The notes under the pieces: generated by a model | Told to the model about the DNA's origin: nothing | Seen by the model: only the letters and a program-made list of their open reading frames with translations | Database searches by the model: none | Program-made: the position numbers and the translations under genes | Shown here: piece by piece, positions 37,517-48,270 of the stretch | Layout: every line of letters begins with the position of its first letter | How positions within the stretch are numbered: position 1 is the stretch's first letter | Assembly (NCBI RefSeq): GCF_900496995.4 | Contig: NC_044004.1 | Span: 57,194,224 to 57,258,223 of the forward strand | Direction: 5' to 3' | DNA from: Aquila chrysaetos chrysaetos | Taxonomy: Eukaryota; Chordata; Aves; Accipitriformes; Accipitridae | DNA length: 64,000 bases

Positions 37517-37619
37517 TCTCCTGGGCTCCTAGTTTAATACCTTTTTTTTTTTTCCTTGGTCTAATCAGTGAGTATGAGGTAAAGACACATTCATGTCCTT
37601 CAAAAAAGGTAGTAACGCA

Positions 37620-37740
37620 AAGTTTCCAATTACCCTTTAATTAAAATATTAATTAATTAACAAAGTGTATTTATGGAATAATTATATAATTTCACACACC
37701 ATCGATCGTATTTTAAACAAATTCATTTAATTAAGTTGAC
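37620..37740. promoter_or_regulatory. AT-rich segment with clustered TTAATTAA motifs
   Basis: Contains CTTTAATTAAAATATTAATT, a following AATTAA, and later ATTTAATTAAG. This cluster of homeodomain-core motifs lies in a non-repetitive segment. It may be an enhancer or simply AT-rich DNA. Confidence 0.22.
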
Positions 37741-40109
37741 ATGTACACTGCATGCTCTCTGTAGAGTTATTCTTAGAAACCAGTGCATGTCTGCCTTTAA
37801 GGAGATTCAAACTGCATGGGGGAAGTTTACAATGGCCCACAGTGGTATTCAGAACAGAAATGAAGCCACTTCACACTTTTAAGTAAATTTAATACCAGTG
37901 ACTGTATCCCCGAAGGCTGAAGTCCCCTATCTGCATAAAAGGCACTGGGAAGGCAAGAGCAGCGTGAGCTTTCTCACTACCAATATCCCTCATCCTGACC
38001 TGGAGGGGCCGACTTTAATAAACGGTTAATCATTATCCTCTTTGCCAAGCCTGTTAAGCAGCTTAAGAAGCTTGGCATTTCTGTGGTGGGACTCAGCTAA
38101 GGCTACCAAATCATTTCACGCAGCCTGCTGAAAGCCATCACATGCAGATAGCGCGGTGTGCCGGGGCAGCATTTAAAGAGAGCTCTGGGTACATTTGGCA
38201 GATTTCCCCTTGGAGTCATCCGTTTTGCTCTGCCTCCTGCGCTCCCGTGGGCTTGTGATGGGTTGCGGCCCCGATTCAGGGGATTGTTGCCTCCGTTCTC
38301 CTTCCAGCACCTGCAGTCTGGTCTGCCTCTGCACTGTGGCCTCCTGCATCCTTACTGCTTTTTAAGGTTAACTCAGGATTTTCTAACATCCCTGTTCACA
38401 GTTTGGGTCTCCGATACCCATTACCATCTCCTTCTGAATGAAGGATTCCAAATTACCTGCATGAGTCCTAAGTCTTAAACCTGTTATAAGTGTTTCAAGT
38501 GTCCCCCTTTCTTTTGGCCTCTCCTAGGAAACTAATATTGTAGTTCCAGAGTTTCATGCCTTCCAACTGCAATATTCCTCACATTTCTGCAATGGTTTGG
38601 TAACAGTTTCTTACTTCCTCAGCTTATTAAACAATGCTAGCTTGCTGAACAAGCCATGTTAATAAAGCTACTTGCCTGTTGCTTATATGCCCTTTCAGAA
38701 GCTCCTCCCTTCAACTTCACAAAAAGGTGTTTGCTGAACTGCTTCTGGGCATTCAGTGTTTTTCTAGAGTACCAGTGCCCTGGGAGTCCTTAGCTTCTGT
38801 TGTGTGGTGTTCTCCACTCACAACCTTCCCACCCACTCCTCCCCACACAGGGCACCCCACAGAGTCCTTTGCTGCTTGGTCAAGGACTACTCTGCACTTT
38901 GCAGCCTTCTCCCCACCCAGCCAGCATGATAGTACTCACCACCACCTTCCAATCAATGTCCATTCAGTGACAGCAGCCACATCTTGTTGCATGTGTAACA
39001 TGAACCTCGCAAAATTCATCAAGCAATTTAAAATCTGTGTAGAGATGTTGACTTGAACTGATGTTAGTGAAGTAACAGGAACTATATCCATAAGGATCTT
39101 GTCCCAGTAATATCACTGAAATGGGCTATTCACGAACGTGAATATCAGAAGCTGAATCTATCTGAGAAAAGACAATATAATGTGCCTCTGGGTGTTTACA
39201 GTCATACATTTCAATCCTTTATGTTTCCTTATGTCTTTAATTTTTTAGGCTGAGTCTGAAAATGCAGTTGTCACTCTTTTACTCTCTTGTTCTTATTGAG
39301 AATTTATTTAATGAAAGTTGCGATGAATTGAAAAAGGGAAGAAAAGCAGCCCTCGAACTCCCATAACCAGTTCCATTCACTTCTCCCACTTCCAATTTCT
39401 CAGGACGTTGGAAGTCAGAATGAGGGGACTGGCTGAAATTTTCAAGAGCCTCTTAATGCTGCCTGGATTCTTTAGTTTCTGTTCAGTCACAGCCAAAACC
39501 AATAAAATCCTGCATTAAAACTGGTATTTAACACCATAGGCGGTATAGAACTCTTGTTCAATTTTAGACTATACATGCTTGAGGAAAACTAGCCAAATGC
39601 AGAAATAAATGATGAGAGTAACAAGATAACACAGATGAGAATATTAGCAGTATACAAATGCTTCTCACAAGTGGGCAACAGTTTTCAAACCACTCATTAG
39701 AAACCAAGACAAAACTGATTAATAACTAAAAAAATCCAGGCAGATTCTGTGCTAGCAAGGCTTACAAGAGCTCCACCGACTTATCTTTCCACTATCGCAG
39801 ATTCTCCTGTTTTAAGAATGAAAACCTGATTTGGTAACAATCTATAACAGCAGTAATCTGTGCCTTCTGCCATCCAGGTAAGTCTTCTGATTTCCAGATA
39901 TTTACCCTAGCAAAGAAGGTAGACGAAGCCCCCCAATCCACTTCTTTCTTTCACATGTGTAAAGCAGTGCCCTTAAATCCACGTTTAGATACTCAAATAA
40001 GTGGCCTGAGATTCAACTGTGCTAAGCATCCAGCAGTTTTTAATGAAATCACTGCCCTTTTTACTTTGTTAAAAATTATCACTATGTGAAGCTCTTCATA
40101 CTGTCTCTT

Positions 40110-40570
40110 TGCAAAAGGCCCTTTCCATCTCTCCCTATAGATTTCCAAGCATTTTGTCCACAACAAAACAGACATTCCCAGCTGAATGAGTCTCAATCCC
40201 TCACAAAGCACAGCACATTTTCTTGCTCTCACAGCCAACCTCTTTCTTCCACCTCTCCCTTTTTCTCATAGCCTCTGCCTGCTGATTCTCAGCCAGCTCT
40301 TGGACTTTCCACACAAGTTGGTTGTGACTGGCCCAGCTTTTCATCTTAATATATTACCCCAGGATTGCAATTACCTTTTTTCCTTTACTCTCTGTTTCAG
40401 CCCCTTTGCCTTCAGCCTGGCCCTTGAATGCTGTTGTTTCCCATATCCCCAATCTATCCACTATTTTCTCTCTCTGTTTTCCCTCTCTGCCTTCTCTAGA
40501 AGCCCTTAATCACACCTCTGTGTCCTCCCTGCTTCACCTCTTTCCCTCTCTCTCTTTCTCTCTCTGGTTA
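40110..40570 (+). repeat. Long pyrimidine-rich stretch ending in a (CT)n tract
   Basis: The + strand is markedly C/T-rich for about 450 bp, ending in a CT-repeat microsatellite at 40545-40566. The bias creates leucine-, serine- and phenylalanine-rich open frames that should not be read as protein. Confidence 0.6.
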
Positions 40571-40776
40571 CAGCTCTGCAGGCAGGGTTTACGAGCAGGG
40601 ATCTCTAGTGATGTCCTACAGGAATATGCCTTGGCACACTGTCTGGACTGTTCAAGCCCTACTGCACCCCTGAGTGCCACAAAAAGCTCTACGCAGAGAG
40701 GCAGAACAGAAAAGAAATGCTTTACAGCCACTTTCTTGTATGCTATTTTTTCCTCTCAGCATCTAAGGAAGATTTA

Positions 40777-40814
40777 GGGGGGGGGGGGGGGGGGGAGGGG
40801 GGGAGGGGGGGAGG
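40777..40814. repeat. G-rich run (about 38 nt, three A interruptions)
   Basis: Nearly pure G with single A interruptions, meeting the pattern for G-quadruplex formation. It lies about 200 bp downstream of the pyrimidine-rich stretch. Confidence 0.9.
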
Positions 40815-43460
40815 AAAGAGCCTAGATTTACAAACAACAATCAGGCAGGTAAATATTCTGCAGTTTAGTTGCAGTCAAGGGAATACAGGAAAAGTGTATT
40901 TAAGGAAGAATAAGCCAGAGTCCCTTATGCTCATAACTGAGCTACCAATTTCAAATTCTTCTGGTGTGTCACCCAGTTACCTCAGTACTAATAATATCAT
41001 ACCCAGAAGCCACTTAGCCCTCTTTAGAATTAATTAGTATTGTACAGCCCGGTCCAAGCTGGTGAGCTGAGTGCCTGCTGAGAGATGCTCAGAGTTACGG
41101 CACCAATAGCATTGGGTCTCACCACTGAGTCCACAGATACAAAAGAACGTAAAAATAAATAGCCACACTCTGCTCTCAGCTACATTTTCTTTGCTTGTTG
41201 ATTTTAGGAGAACACTGGTGTCTCTGAGAGCAAAACTTGGAACAAATTTTTAATACTGATCACACCTATCTAAGAGATAGGCACAGCTATTCATGAGCTC
41301 CTGCAACACATATCCCTTGGTGTATCCAGTGGGAGAAGCTAGACTGTTGCAAGCAGAGATGGAGTACTTCACTGAGCTGCGTGGTCAAGTCTAGTCCACA
41401 AGGCCCAGAATCACACCCAGGATCTTCCCTCCCTCCCTTGCAGTGCTGGCTCCTGATAAGATAGAAACCAACAAGGAATGAGTACGTTTTTCCTGATGCC
41501 TCAGCATACCTGCATTCCTCCCCAAAAGGCCTCCGTTACCTATCATCACCGTAGCAGGCTTACCTCCTCTCAACTCCTTTTAACTTTGATCTACCAGCAG
41601 TGGGCTGGGGACTTTGAAAGGAAGCAAACATTTATTTCTAAAGATTGAGATGTATCATGTATCATATGCAGCTTCACAAAGCAGACAAAAGCAGAGTCCA
41701 ACATCAAAGTGAAGCGGAGAACGTCGCAGTAATCTAGAAGCCAAAGTCATACAGAAATCAGGAAAATTTTGGCTCCAAACTAAAGCCAGTTAGAAAACAG
41801 AAACTCTATTTACTGCCTCCCAGACTGAAATTTTGAAGCATGCTTTACATAGAACTACTTTGCTGTGAAGTACCTTACATTGCACTGCAGAGACAGGCAG
41901 TACAGGACTGCCACCCGTAACTGAGTGACAAAAGGCCCTTAACAATCTACTGAAGCATCCAAGCCTTGCTCCCCTTCTTAATCACACTCTTTGAAATCGT
42001 TAAAGATTCACATGTAGTGCAAAGAGCAGATTTGTTTTGTGTTGAAAGTACCAACTCTGTTGTTGCAACAGCCTGGAAACTACACCTCCTAGTCGCATAC
42101 ACCCATGTAGCAAAAATAACCCATGTGTTTCCATATGAAACCTGAGATCCAGCAAGTTCTGGCTGGCACCAAGCGTGGCAGTACTCTTGACCAAGCAGCT
42201 CTCCTGCCTGCCTGCATCCACAGTCATTGAACATCTATCATAACAACTGATGACAGAGATGAAGATACTGAATCTATGACTTCTCTCTCTCATAATGAAT
42301 TCAACATTTCTCAGGACAATGAGCCTTTAAATTATTGATCACATAAGCGGTCCAAAACAGTCCATAATTTATTAACATATGAAAAGAACCAAAAAATATA
42401 CCCAAGTCTATGATTTTTTTTTTTTTTCAGTGACAATACAAGCCATTCAAACAAAGCTTAGAAGAAAAAAAAAATCTATCTGTACACTTGAAGGATTTTA
42501 TGCAGGACTTTTTTCCTTAATAAGTCATGGTTAGCAAGAAAAAGAATGTGCCAAAACCTGGTATTTAATTAAACAGTGTACATTTCTCACTCGTTTTGTT
42601 TGCTTTTCTGCATATGGATTTCTCTAAGGTCCCTAAAGCAGCAAACCCAAACGCTTTTAAAGATGTTCCCCTGCAATATGTAATTGAAATTCCTTAAAAT
42701 ATTTAGAGAGTTCTAGGAGGGAATGTTCTGCAACAATAAATTACTGTAGTGTCATGGTAGCAACATCGATGGCACGGCTGAGATGGCACAGTAGTTTTTA
42801 AATTCCTATTCTTAGCTACTTACAATTTTGTCTATACGCTGAAACTTTTTAGCATTAACTCCAAATTGTACCTTTGGAATGCTTTTTTTTTTTCCCCCTC
42901 CATTTCCTAATTTAGTTCAGCATCATAAGCCAAAAGCAGTTTTCTCCTAAAACTCCAAATTTGTCATGCCTAGAACTGAATGAAAAGGGTTGGGTTTGTC
43001 TGTTTAAAGGAACAGAAGTTCGAAGTATCTCCATTGGGTAAGAGTATTTCTGTACAGCTTGAATGCTTTTGCCCCAGCCAGTGAGCTTTTCCAGGCTGAA
43101 CTAGGATGCACCTTGAACTAGCAAGGGACACACGTATACCCACCTAACCAAGCATGGGGATAGGCCCATAGAGCTCTCTACACATGCTCAGAGCCAAATA
43201 CTTCACAGGATAAACCTCCATTTACAAGATATTTAATTCATAAGGTAGGACCTCTAGCATTCCTTCTTGTTCTGTATTTCTGCGAATAAATCAGTACATA
43301 GCCATACAGAATTTAAATCTTCACTATTATTTCCTAGGCTTATGTTTGATGAGACAAATCTTAAATACCTGGAGTGGAAAGTAAGTGCTCATCCCATATT
43401 TTCATATCCTGAAACAGAAGATCACTTCCCTTTTCAGACAGCTTAAAATCTTAGTTATTT

Positions 43461-43525
43461 GGGGCCAGATTTTAAGGTATTTAGGTGCTCAATTCCCATG
43501 CAGCTGCTTAATGAGGTATTCAAAT
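43461..43525. repeat. Possible old amniote palindromic repeat fragment
   Basis: GGGGCCAGATTTTAAGGTAT followed by TTAGGTGCTCAATTCCCATG closely resembles the 'GGGCCAGATTTTCAAAGGTA TTTAGGCACCTAACTCCCAT' arm of a dispersed repeat I recall from turtle, crocodilian and bird DNA. Only one arm is clear. Confidence 0.4.
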
Positions 43526-44199
43526 ACAAGAGGCCTTCACAGCGCTTGAGAGACCATTCTGTGCTTTCCCCATTTTAATTGCTTTTCAAGCTTTATCTTT
43601 CCGTTTGCTCATTCTAGACTTTTCTTGCTTTTGTTTGTAGGTCTTTCCAGGGCTTCCCAGGATGTCCCAGGGTCATTTCCTCTCTTTCCTGCAACCTGTA
43701 GATATGCATTTTGAAGAAATATTGGGCAGACTGCTGCCCTTTATAGGGGCAATGCCAGCACCACTAATGTTGCAATAGGGTAGAGAGTATGGCTTCGCTT
43801 CTGTTATCTTGGACGAACCATTATCTGTTTTGCAAAGAGATTCCCTGAATTCTCCATATGTATATTCACTGCAGAGATTGCTGTTGCACTATCCTTTACA
43901 TTTCAATTAGGAGTAAAAATAGAGGGTAGCAAGCCAAATTAACAAAAGTGGATGGGTTGGATTAAACGATATATAAAAAAAAATCTGGAGAGTTAAATGG
44001 CTGAGCAGATAATATGTTATTTTCTGCCAAATTTTTAATGATATTTTTAAAAACAAACATGCTATAAGGTAAATTAACATGTATCTACGGCTATAAGTTC
44101 CTGCAGAGCCAGGAGCCTTACTTTAGTACAGGCAATAGCGGTTGAAGCTACAGCTAGGCAAATGGAGTAAGGGCAAACCTGTCCTGCTTCAAAGACAGA

Positions 44200-44287
44200 C
44201 AGGAGGAAAGGAGGAGGAAAGGAGGAGGAAAGAAGGAGGAAAGGAGGAGGAAAGGAGGAGGAAAGGAGGAGGAAAGGAGGAGGCAAG
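44200..44287. repeat. Minisatellite, 8 x 11 bp (GAGGAGGAAAG)
   Basis: Eight tandem copies of an 11-bp purine-only unit abut the upstream edge of CpG island 2; the fourth copy begins AAG instead of GAG, and the first and last copies each carry a C substitution. The minus-strand reading gives a repetitive Ser/Phe/Pro/Leu peptide, which is a by-product of the 11-bp period. Confidence 0.95.
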
Positions 44288-44749
44288 TCCTATCTAGTCT
44301 CCTAGACCCCTCTGAGGCCGCCGGCAAGAGCAAGCAGAGAAAACCCAAGTGACACAGGCTGCTTGGACTTTCAAAGAGCGTTTGCCAAATTCCCCTCCAG
44401 ACTGCCACTCCGGCGGGCGAAGGCGCCCGGCCCAGACGGCACCGCGAGTCTCGGATCAGAAAACCGCAGAGACGCCGAAAGCGGGAAGGTTTCCTGAACA
44501 CCGCGGCGAACCCCGGTAAGCCGTCCCTCTCCCGCAGCGCGGGGGCTCACGTTTGGCCGCGGTTCAGCCCCGCCGCCCCCGGCCGAGGATTCCCCGCTCG
44601 GCTCCAGCGGCGGGAGGGCCTCGCCCTGGGCCCGGGGCGGCGGCGGCGGGGGGCGACGCGGGGGGTGCCGGCGGGGCGGCGGCGGCGGCGGCACGGGGCT
44701 GCGGCGGCAGGGCCTATCCCGGGGCCCCTCCAGGCGCGCGTCACAAAGC

Positions 44750-44776
44750 CCCCTCCCTCCCTCCCTCCCTCCCTCC
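44750..44776. repeat. (CCCT)n microsatellite
   Basis: About six CCCT units within CpG island 2. Confidence 0.92.
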
Positions 44777-45067
44777 GCCGCCGGCAGCCGCGGGCTCGGC
44801 GGGCGCAGAGCCGGCTGGCCCGGCGACATCCGCCCGCCGTCGGGGGGAGCGCGGAGCAGGGCCCGGGGGAAGAAGGCCCGCCAAGGAGGGCGCCTGCAGG
44901 AACCTGTTCGGGGGGCTGCGAAACCCCGCGACCCCCCGCTCAACGCCCTGGCTCTCACGCTGGTTGAAAACGCTTCCCAGGAGGAGCACGCTGAAGCAGC
45001 AGCGCTCAGTCTTCCAGCCAGGATGCGTTATCGGGATAAAAATGCGTGTCTGTGTTGCACCTACCCA

Positions 45068-45088
45068 CCCCCCCCCCCCCCCCCCCCC
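45068..45088. repeat. Poly-C run (21 C)
   Basis: Twenty-one C residues at the edge of CpG island 2, about a dozen bases before the DR5 element. Its length is doubtful for technical reasons. Confidence 0.9.
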
Positions 45089-45100
45089 ACGCCTCCGCGG

Positions 45101-45124
45101 GGGTCAAAATAAGGTCAAAGGACT
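45101..45124 (+). promoter_or_regulatory. DR5 nuclear-receptor element (RARE-type), overlapping a weaker DR1
   Basis: GGGTCA at 45101-45106 and AGGTCA at 45112-45117 are direct repeats separated by exactly five bases (AAATA). This fits the DR5 consensus RGKTCA-N5-RGKTCA bound by RAR/RXR heterodimers. The second half-site is followed after one base by AGGACT, giving an imperfect DR1 of the kind bound by RXR, HNF4 or COUP-TF. The position at the edge of CpG island 2 is where functional response elements are often found. Binding is inferred, not shown. Confidence 0.5.
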
Positions 45125-47280
45125 ACATATTGGTTATTTCTTCTTTTGCAGTAACCCATGACACTTCTCAGTATACTTAACAGTATCCATAACAACCACT
45201 GTTCCTCGAGGAAATTTTAATTACAGCATTCTCTGGAACTGTTGATTGTTTATTGTGATGAGACGAAGAACACGGGAAGAGAAGATTCACGGAGAAACGT
45301 GCTTCAAACCAGGCTGAGGAAAAGGTTGCTTTACACTCTTTACTCCTGATGCACAAAGCCCCACGTTAGGCATAGGATGCAGAAGAGAGATCTTAAAAAA
45401 ACAAATGTGAGGTGCCTGTACCTCGTATTGCTCTCGGAAAAGTGATCACTCTAAACAAATTACAAGGGAGTCGAAGAAACTGGAAGATGTGCTGATTCCA
45501 GATTAAAAAGTAGAAAAAAAACCTGACAGTGCTGGAATTTTCTTACTAATATTGAACTAGATTCTGGTACCCTTAACCATTATGGGCATTTATTTCAGGG
45601 GTGCAAATACTGGAAAAAAGGTATTCTTAATGCAAATAAAAGTCAAGACCACATTGCAACTTAAGAAGAGCAAACAGCAGTGCAGACTGGGATGTGTATT
45701 TAAGGGAAAAAGAAACCAAGGAGGAAGGAATGAGAAACTGATAATAAAAGCATCGAAGGGTAAGGTAAATCAATTAGAAAAATAGGAAAGAAAAGATCTG
45801 CTCAGTTTAAAAGGATGGGTGGATGATTCTTCCTCCCCACCCCGTTACTGGCATTTGGTACAGAGAATAAATCCAGCAACTGCTTAGCAGTGCAAGGTCT
45901 TGGTTTTCTTTCTGTGAACAAGGGGTGTAGGTGGAAATCCACATCAACTTTAATGTGCTAATTCCACGTGCACGAACCAGAGCGTATTCTTAATTAATCC
46001 TGTAAGGAACAAACCCAACAGACTGGCAACAGCACAGACAGACTAGAGAAGATACTCAAAGTCATACATGAAAATGATGAATGCTACTGAATTTATCTTT
46101 TGGGGTTCATCTACGTTTTAAATAAATCCAGATTTTAGATGACAAGTCAAGTTTACACCAGTCATGGGGTCACTGTTTCACATAGCGACAACCAGAAGAT
46201 CCAGCCATGTTTCAGGAACTTCAGGATTGTGTCCTCTAGCCACTGAGCCATTAAGTGGAATCTGAAATTTTCAGGCTGTGATTGCATTAGCAAACTTTGA
46301 CGCCCATCATGGCAGAGTACAAGTAGACAGGGCTCAGGCATTAAAAAAACAACCCGCAGAACAAAACAGTCTGATATTCCCTCATGCCTCACTTTGTCAG
46401 TGTTAAAATCTCTTTAGGAGTATAATATACCACAGGATGCTTCACAATCAAGAAAGATACCAGCTGGGGCTTTGATGTCAAGAATATCAACTCCCCATGC
46501 AAGAATCCAGAGTAAGAAATTTCAGAGGAGGAAGAAGCACGCTGCAGAAATCTCAGGAAAAGGCCTTTCAAAGTGAGGCGAGATCACAGCTTTCCATTCT
46601 CCTCCAAGTTAATTACTGAACCTCCCAGAAAAAGCAGCAGAAAAAATTGCTTACACATGACCTACAAAGAGCAGGCAACATACGAGTGAAAAAGCAAATC
46701 AGAACTGAGAGAGTGCTTTTGCTTAGATGGTGGGCAATGGTGGCGGGAGACCAGGTACAGTGTTTCTACTGTGGTTAGCACAGTGGGGCCCCGATTTCCG
46801 AACTGGACTTCTGGACATCAATACAAGAAAGATAAAGAACAGACAGATGCCAAGTTTCCATTTCAAAAAACAGTTCAGCCACTTTAATTTACCTAGAAAG
46901 CATGTGTAGTTTAACTCTCCTCTGCGTGCTCCTTTGCATTCAGTTTATTTCCTCCTTCACACTCCAAATTTTGTTACATATTCAACTACTGAATCTTCTT
47001 CACCTGCCTGTGAGCAGACTCAGCGTTATATTTAAATTCCTCTTCTCATTTGGTTTAGTATGTCAACAAAGTACGCCTCTTGTTTCCAGGCTGACAAGTG
47101 CGCTGAGGAGCATCCAGCGCCACAGAACACGTCCCATGTACCCAGTGATTTAAGGTAATTTGAAGAGAGAAAGCTATTTAAGGGGGGAGAGAGAGAAGGG
47201 GCGGTGGGGGAAGAAAAAAAAAAGACATCTTTCTTATGTTTCCCATCTGTCAAAACTGGAAAACAAGCGTCAAAAGCCTT
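45125..47280. other. Non-coding DNA, purine-rich in part
   Basis: Downstream of CpG island 2 the sequence returns to AT-leaning composition. From about 45240 to 45800 the + strand is purine-rich. No gene or recognised repeat is seen. Confidence 0.55.
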
Positions 47281-47582
47281 GCCTTGTGTTTTGTGTCAGC
47301 ACTAATTACATCCCCGCTGCCGGCCAGTTCCAAGTGCTGCATCCCACCGAAGGGGAAGGCCTCCCGCCCGGCGGCGGGGGGACCTCCCTCTCCCCGCACT
47401 GGGAATGCCTCCAAGGGGGTGCACGCTGCTGTTTTGACAATCCCTTTCTTTGCTGCCTGGCAGAGCTCCATCTCATTTCGGCAAAGGCAGCATTTCTACG
47501 CTCTGTCCTATATTCTGCCCCGGCTTCACAGCATCCTGCGTTCTGATACCCTTTCTCATTTTCAGTAATCTCTCATTTTCAG

Positions 47583-47692
47583 TCTGTCTCACTGAAACGA
47601 TGGAAATGTTAGACCCTAAAAACATTACCAAGCACGGACATGGCATCTTTACTTCCCCAAGTTTCACTGAAGATGAGCAAAAAATAAGCGGA
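47583..47692 (+). other. Exon-like segment on the + strand (unconfirmed)
   Basis: A pyrimidine-rich tract carries two tandem acceptor-like CTCATTTTCAG sites (ending 47565 and 47582, period 17 bp). After the second, a frame stays open for 110 bp to a donor-like GA|GTGAGG at 47693, and continues to a stop at 47711. The encoded residues (MEMLDPKNITKHGHG onward) are better mixed than the random frames nearby, but I recognise no protein. A small GC-rich patch (47310-47400) lies just upstream and a TAAT-rich candidate enhancer downstream. It may be an exon, or part of one conserved non-coding element. Confidence 0.2.
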
Positions 47693-47779
47693 GTGAGGTT
47701 CTCCTCCACATAAGCGAGAGCGGCAGATTCCGTCCCTTTGATAGCTGTCGATTTTGAGTAATCCTGGTGGGTACATTTA

Positions 47780-48270
47780 AATCCTTGTTAAGGGCTCCCA
47801 CATTCATTAAAAATAAATCCAGTAGTTATTTGACTGTGTAATTATTAGGGATAATTTGCAATTAAGCAATTGGCCTCTGATGAAGGGACAGATAATTGAT
47901 CAGCCTGGTTTAGCATTTTAGAATGGGGTGGGGGGTAATTAAGTAAATCCAGTCAGCTAAATGTCTGCCTTCCCACTACATTTTTTCCCACCTTTAAATG
48001 CAAACCAGACCTCATGCAGCTGTGCAGGCCATGGGAATCTAAGCCTATTAAAGAAATCTTTTAATGACTGTAAAACTACCACTAATTGAAATAAAAATAT
48101 TTTCACACTGTTTTCGCATTGTGCAAATGGATCCAAAAATAATTCTTAATGCAATACACGGTGCACAAACTGCTCTGCCTAACAAGTGCAGCATTTAACT
48201 TGCACTAATTAGTCCAAAGCGGGGGCAGTGTGAAATTAACGTGATTCATTAATTCTGTGGCTTATGTTTT
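47780..48270. promoter_or_regulatory. Candidate developmental enhancer (TAAT-rich conserved-looking block)
   Basis: About 490 bp without repeats or open frames and dense in homeodomain and POU-like words: GTAATTATTAG, GCAATTAAGCAATTGG, GGTAATTAAG, CTAATTG, TGCAAATGGATCC, CTAATTAGTCC and GATTCATTAATTC. Such high-complexity AT-rich clusters are the usual look of ultraconserved vertebrate enhancers. No alignment was available, so conservation is an expectation. Confidence 0.4.

Larger units (their letters stand above)
37741..44199. other. Non-coding DNA, no gene seen
   Basis: Intronic or intergenic DNA with a strongly pyrimidine-rich segment (40110-40570), a G-rich run (40777-40814) and T/A runs near 42414-42427 and 42467-42476. 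An old repeat fragment at 43461-43525 is listed separately. Open frames are short or low-complexity. Confidence 0.55.
44310..45105. promoter_or_regulatory. CpG island 2 (putative promoter / 5' exon region)
   Basis: About 800 bp of very high GC and CpG density with abrupt edges, including GGC/GCG triplet tracts and a CCCT microsatellite. A donor-like CCCCG|GTAAGC lies at 44516 on the + strand, and a donor-like AAAC|GTGAGC exists on the minus strand near 44550, so direction is ambiguous. Open frames on both strands (up to about 200 codons) are Pro/Arg/Ala/Gly rich and compositional; the + strand one opens with TTG, not ATG. A DR5 nuclear-receptor element sits at the downstream edge. It could be the promoter of a gene outside the window, an alternative promoter, or a non-coding RNA start. 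Confidence 0.7.

Noticed and set aside
44074-44501. Repetitive Ser-Phe-Pro-Leu peptide on the minus strand
   Set aside because: It is the translation of the 11-bp minisatellite, not a protein repeat.
44371-45161. Frames of 195 and 202 codons in CpG island 2
   Set aside because: Pro/Arg/Ala/Gly-rich on both strands of the same GC-rich DNA; the + frame opens with TTG. No domain or splice support.
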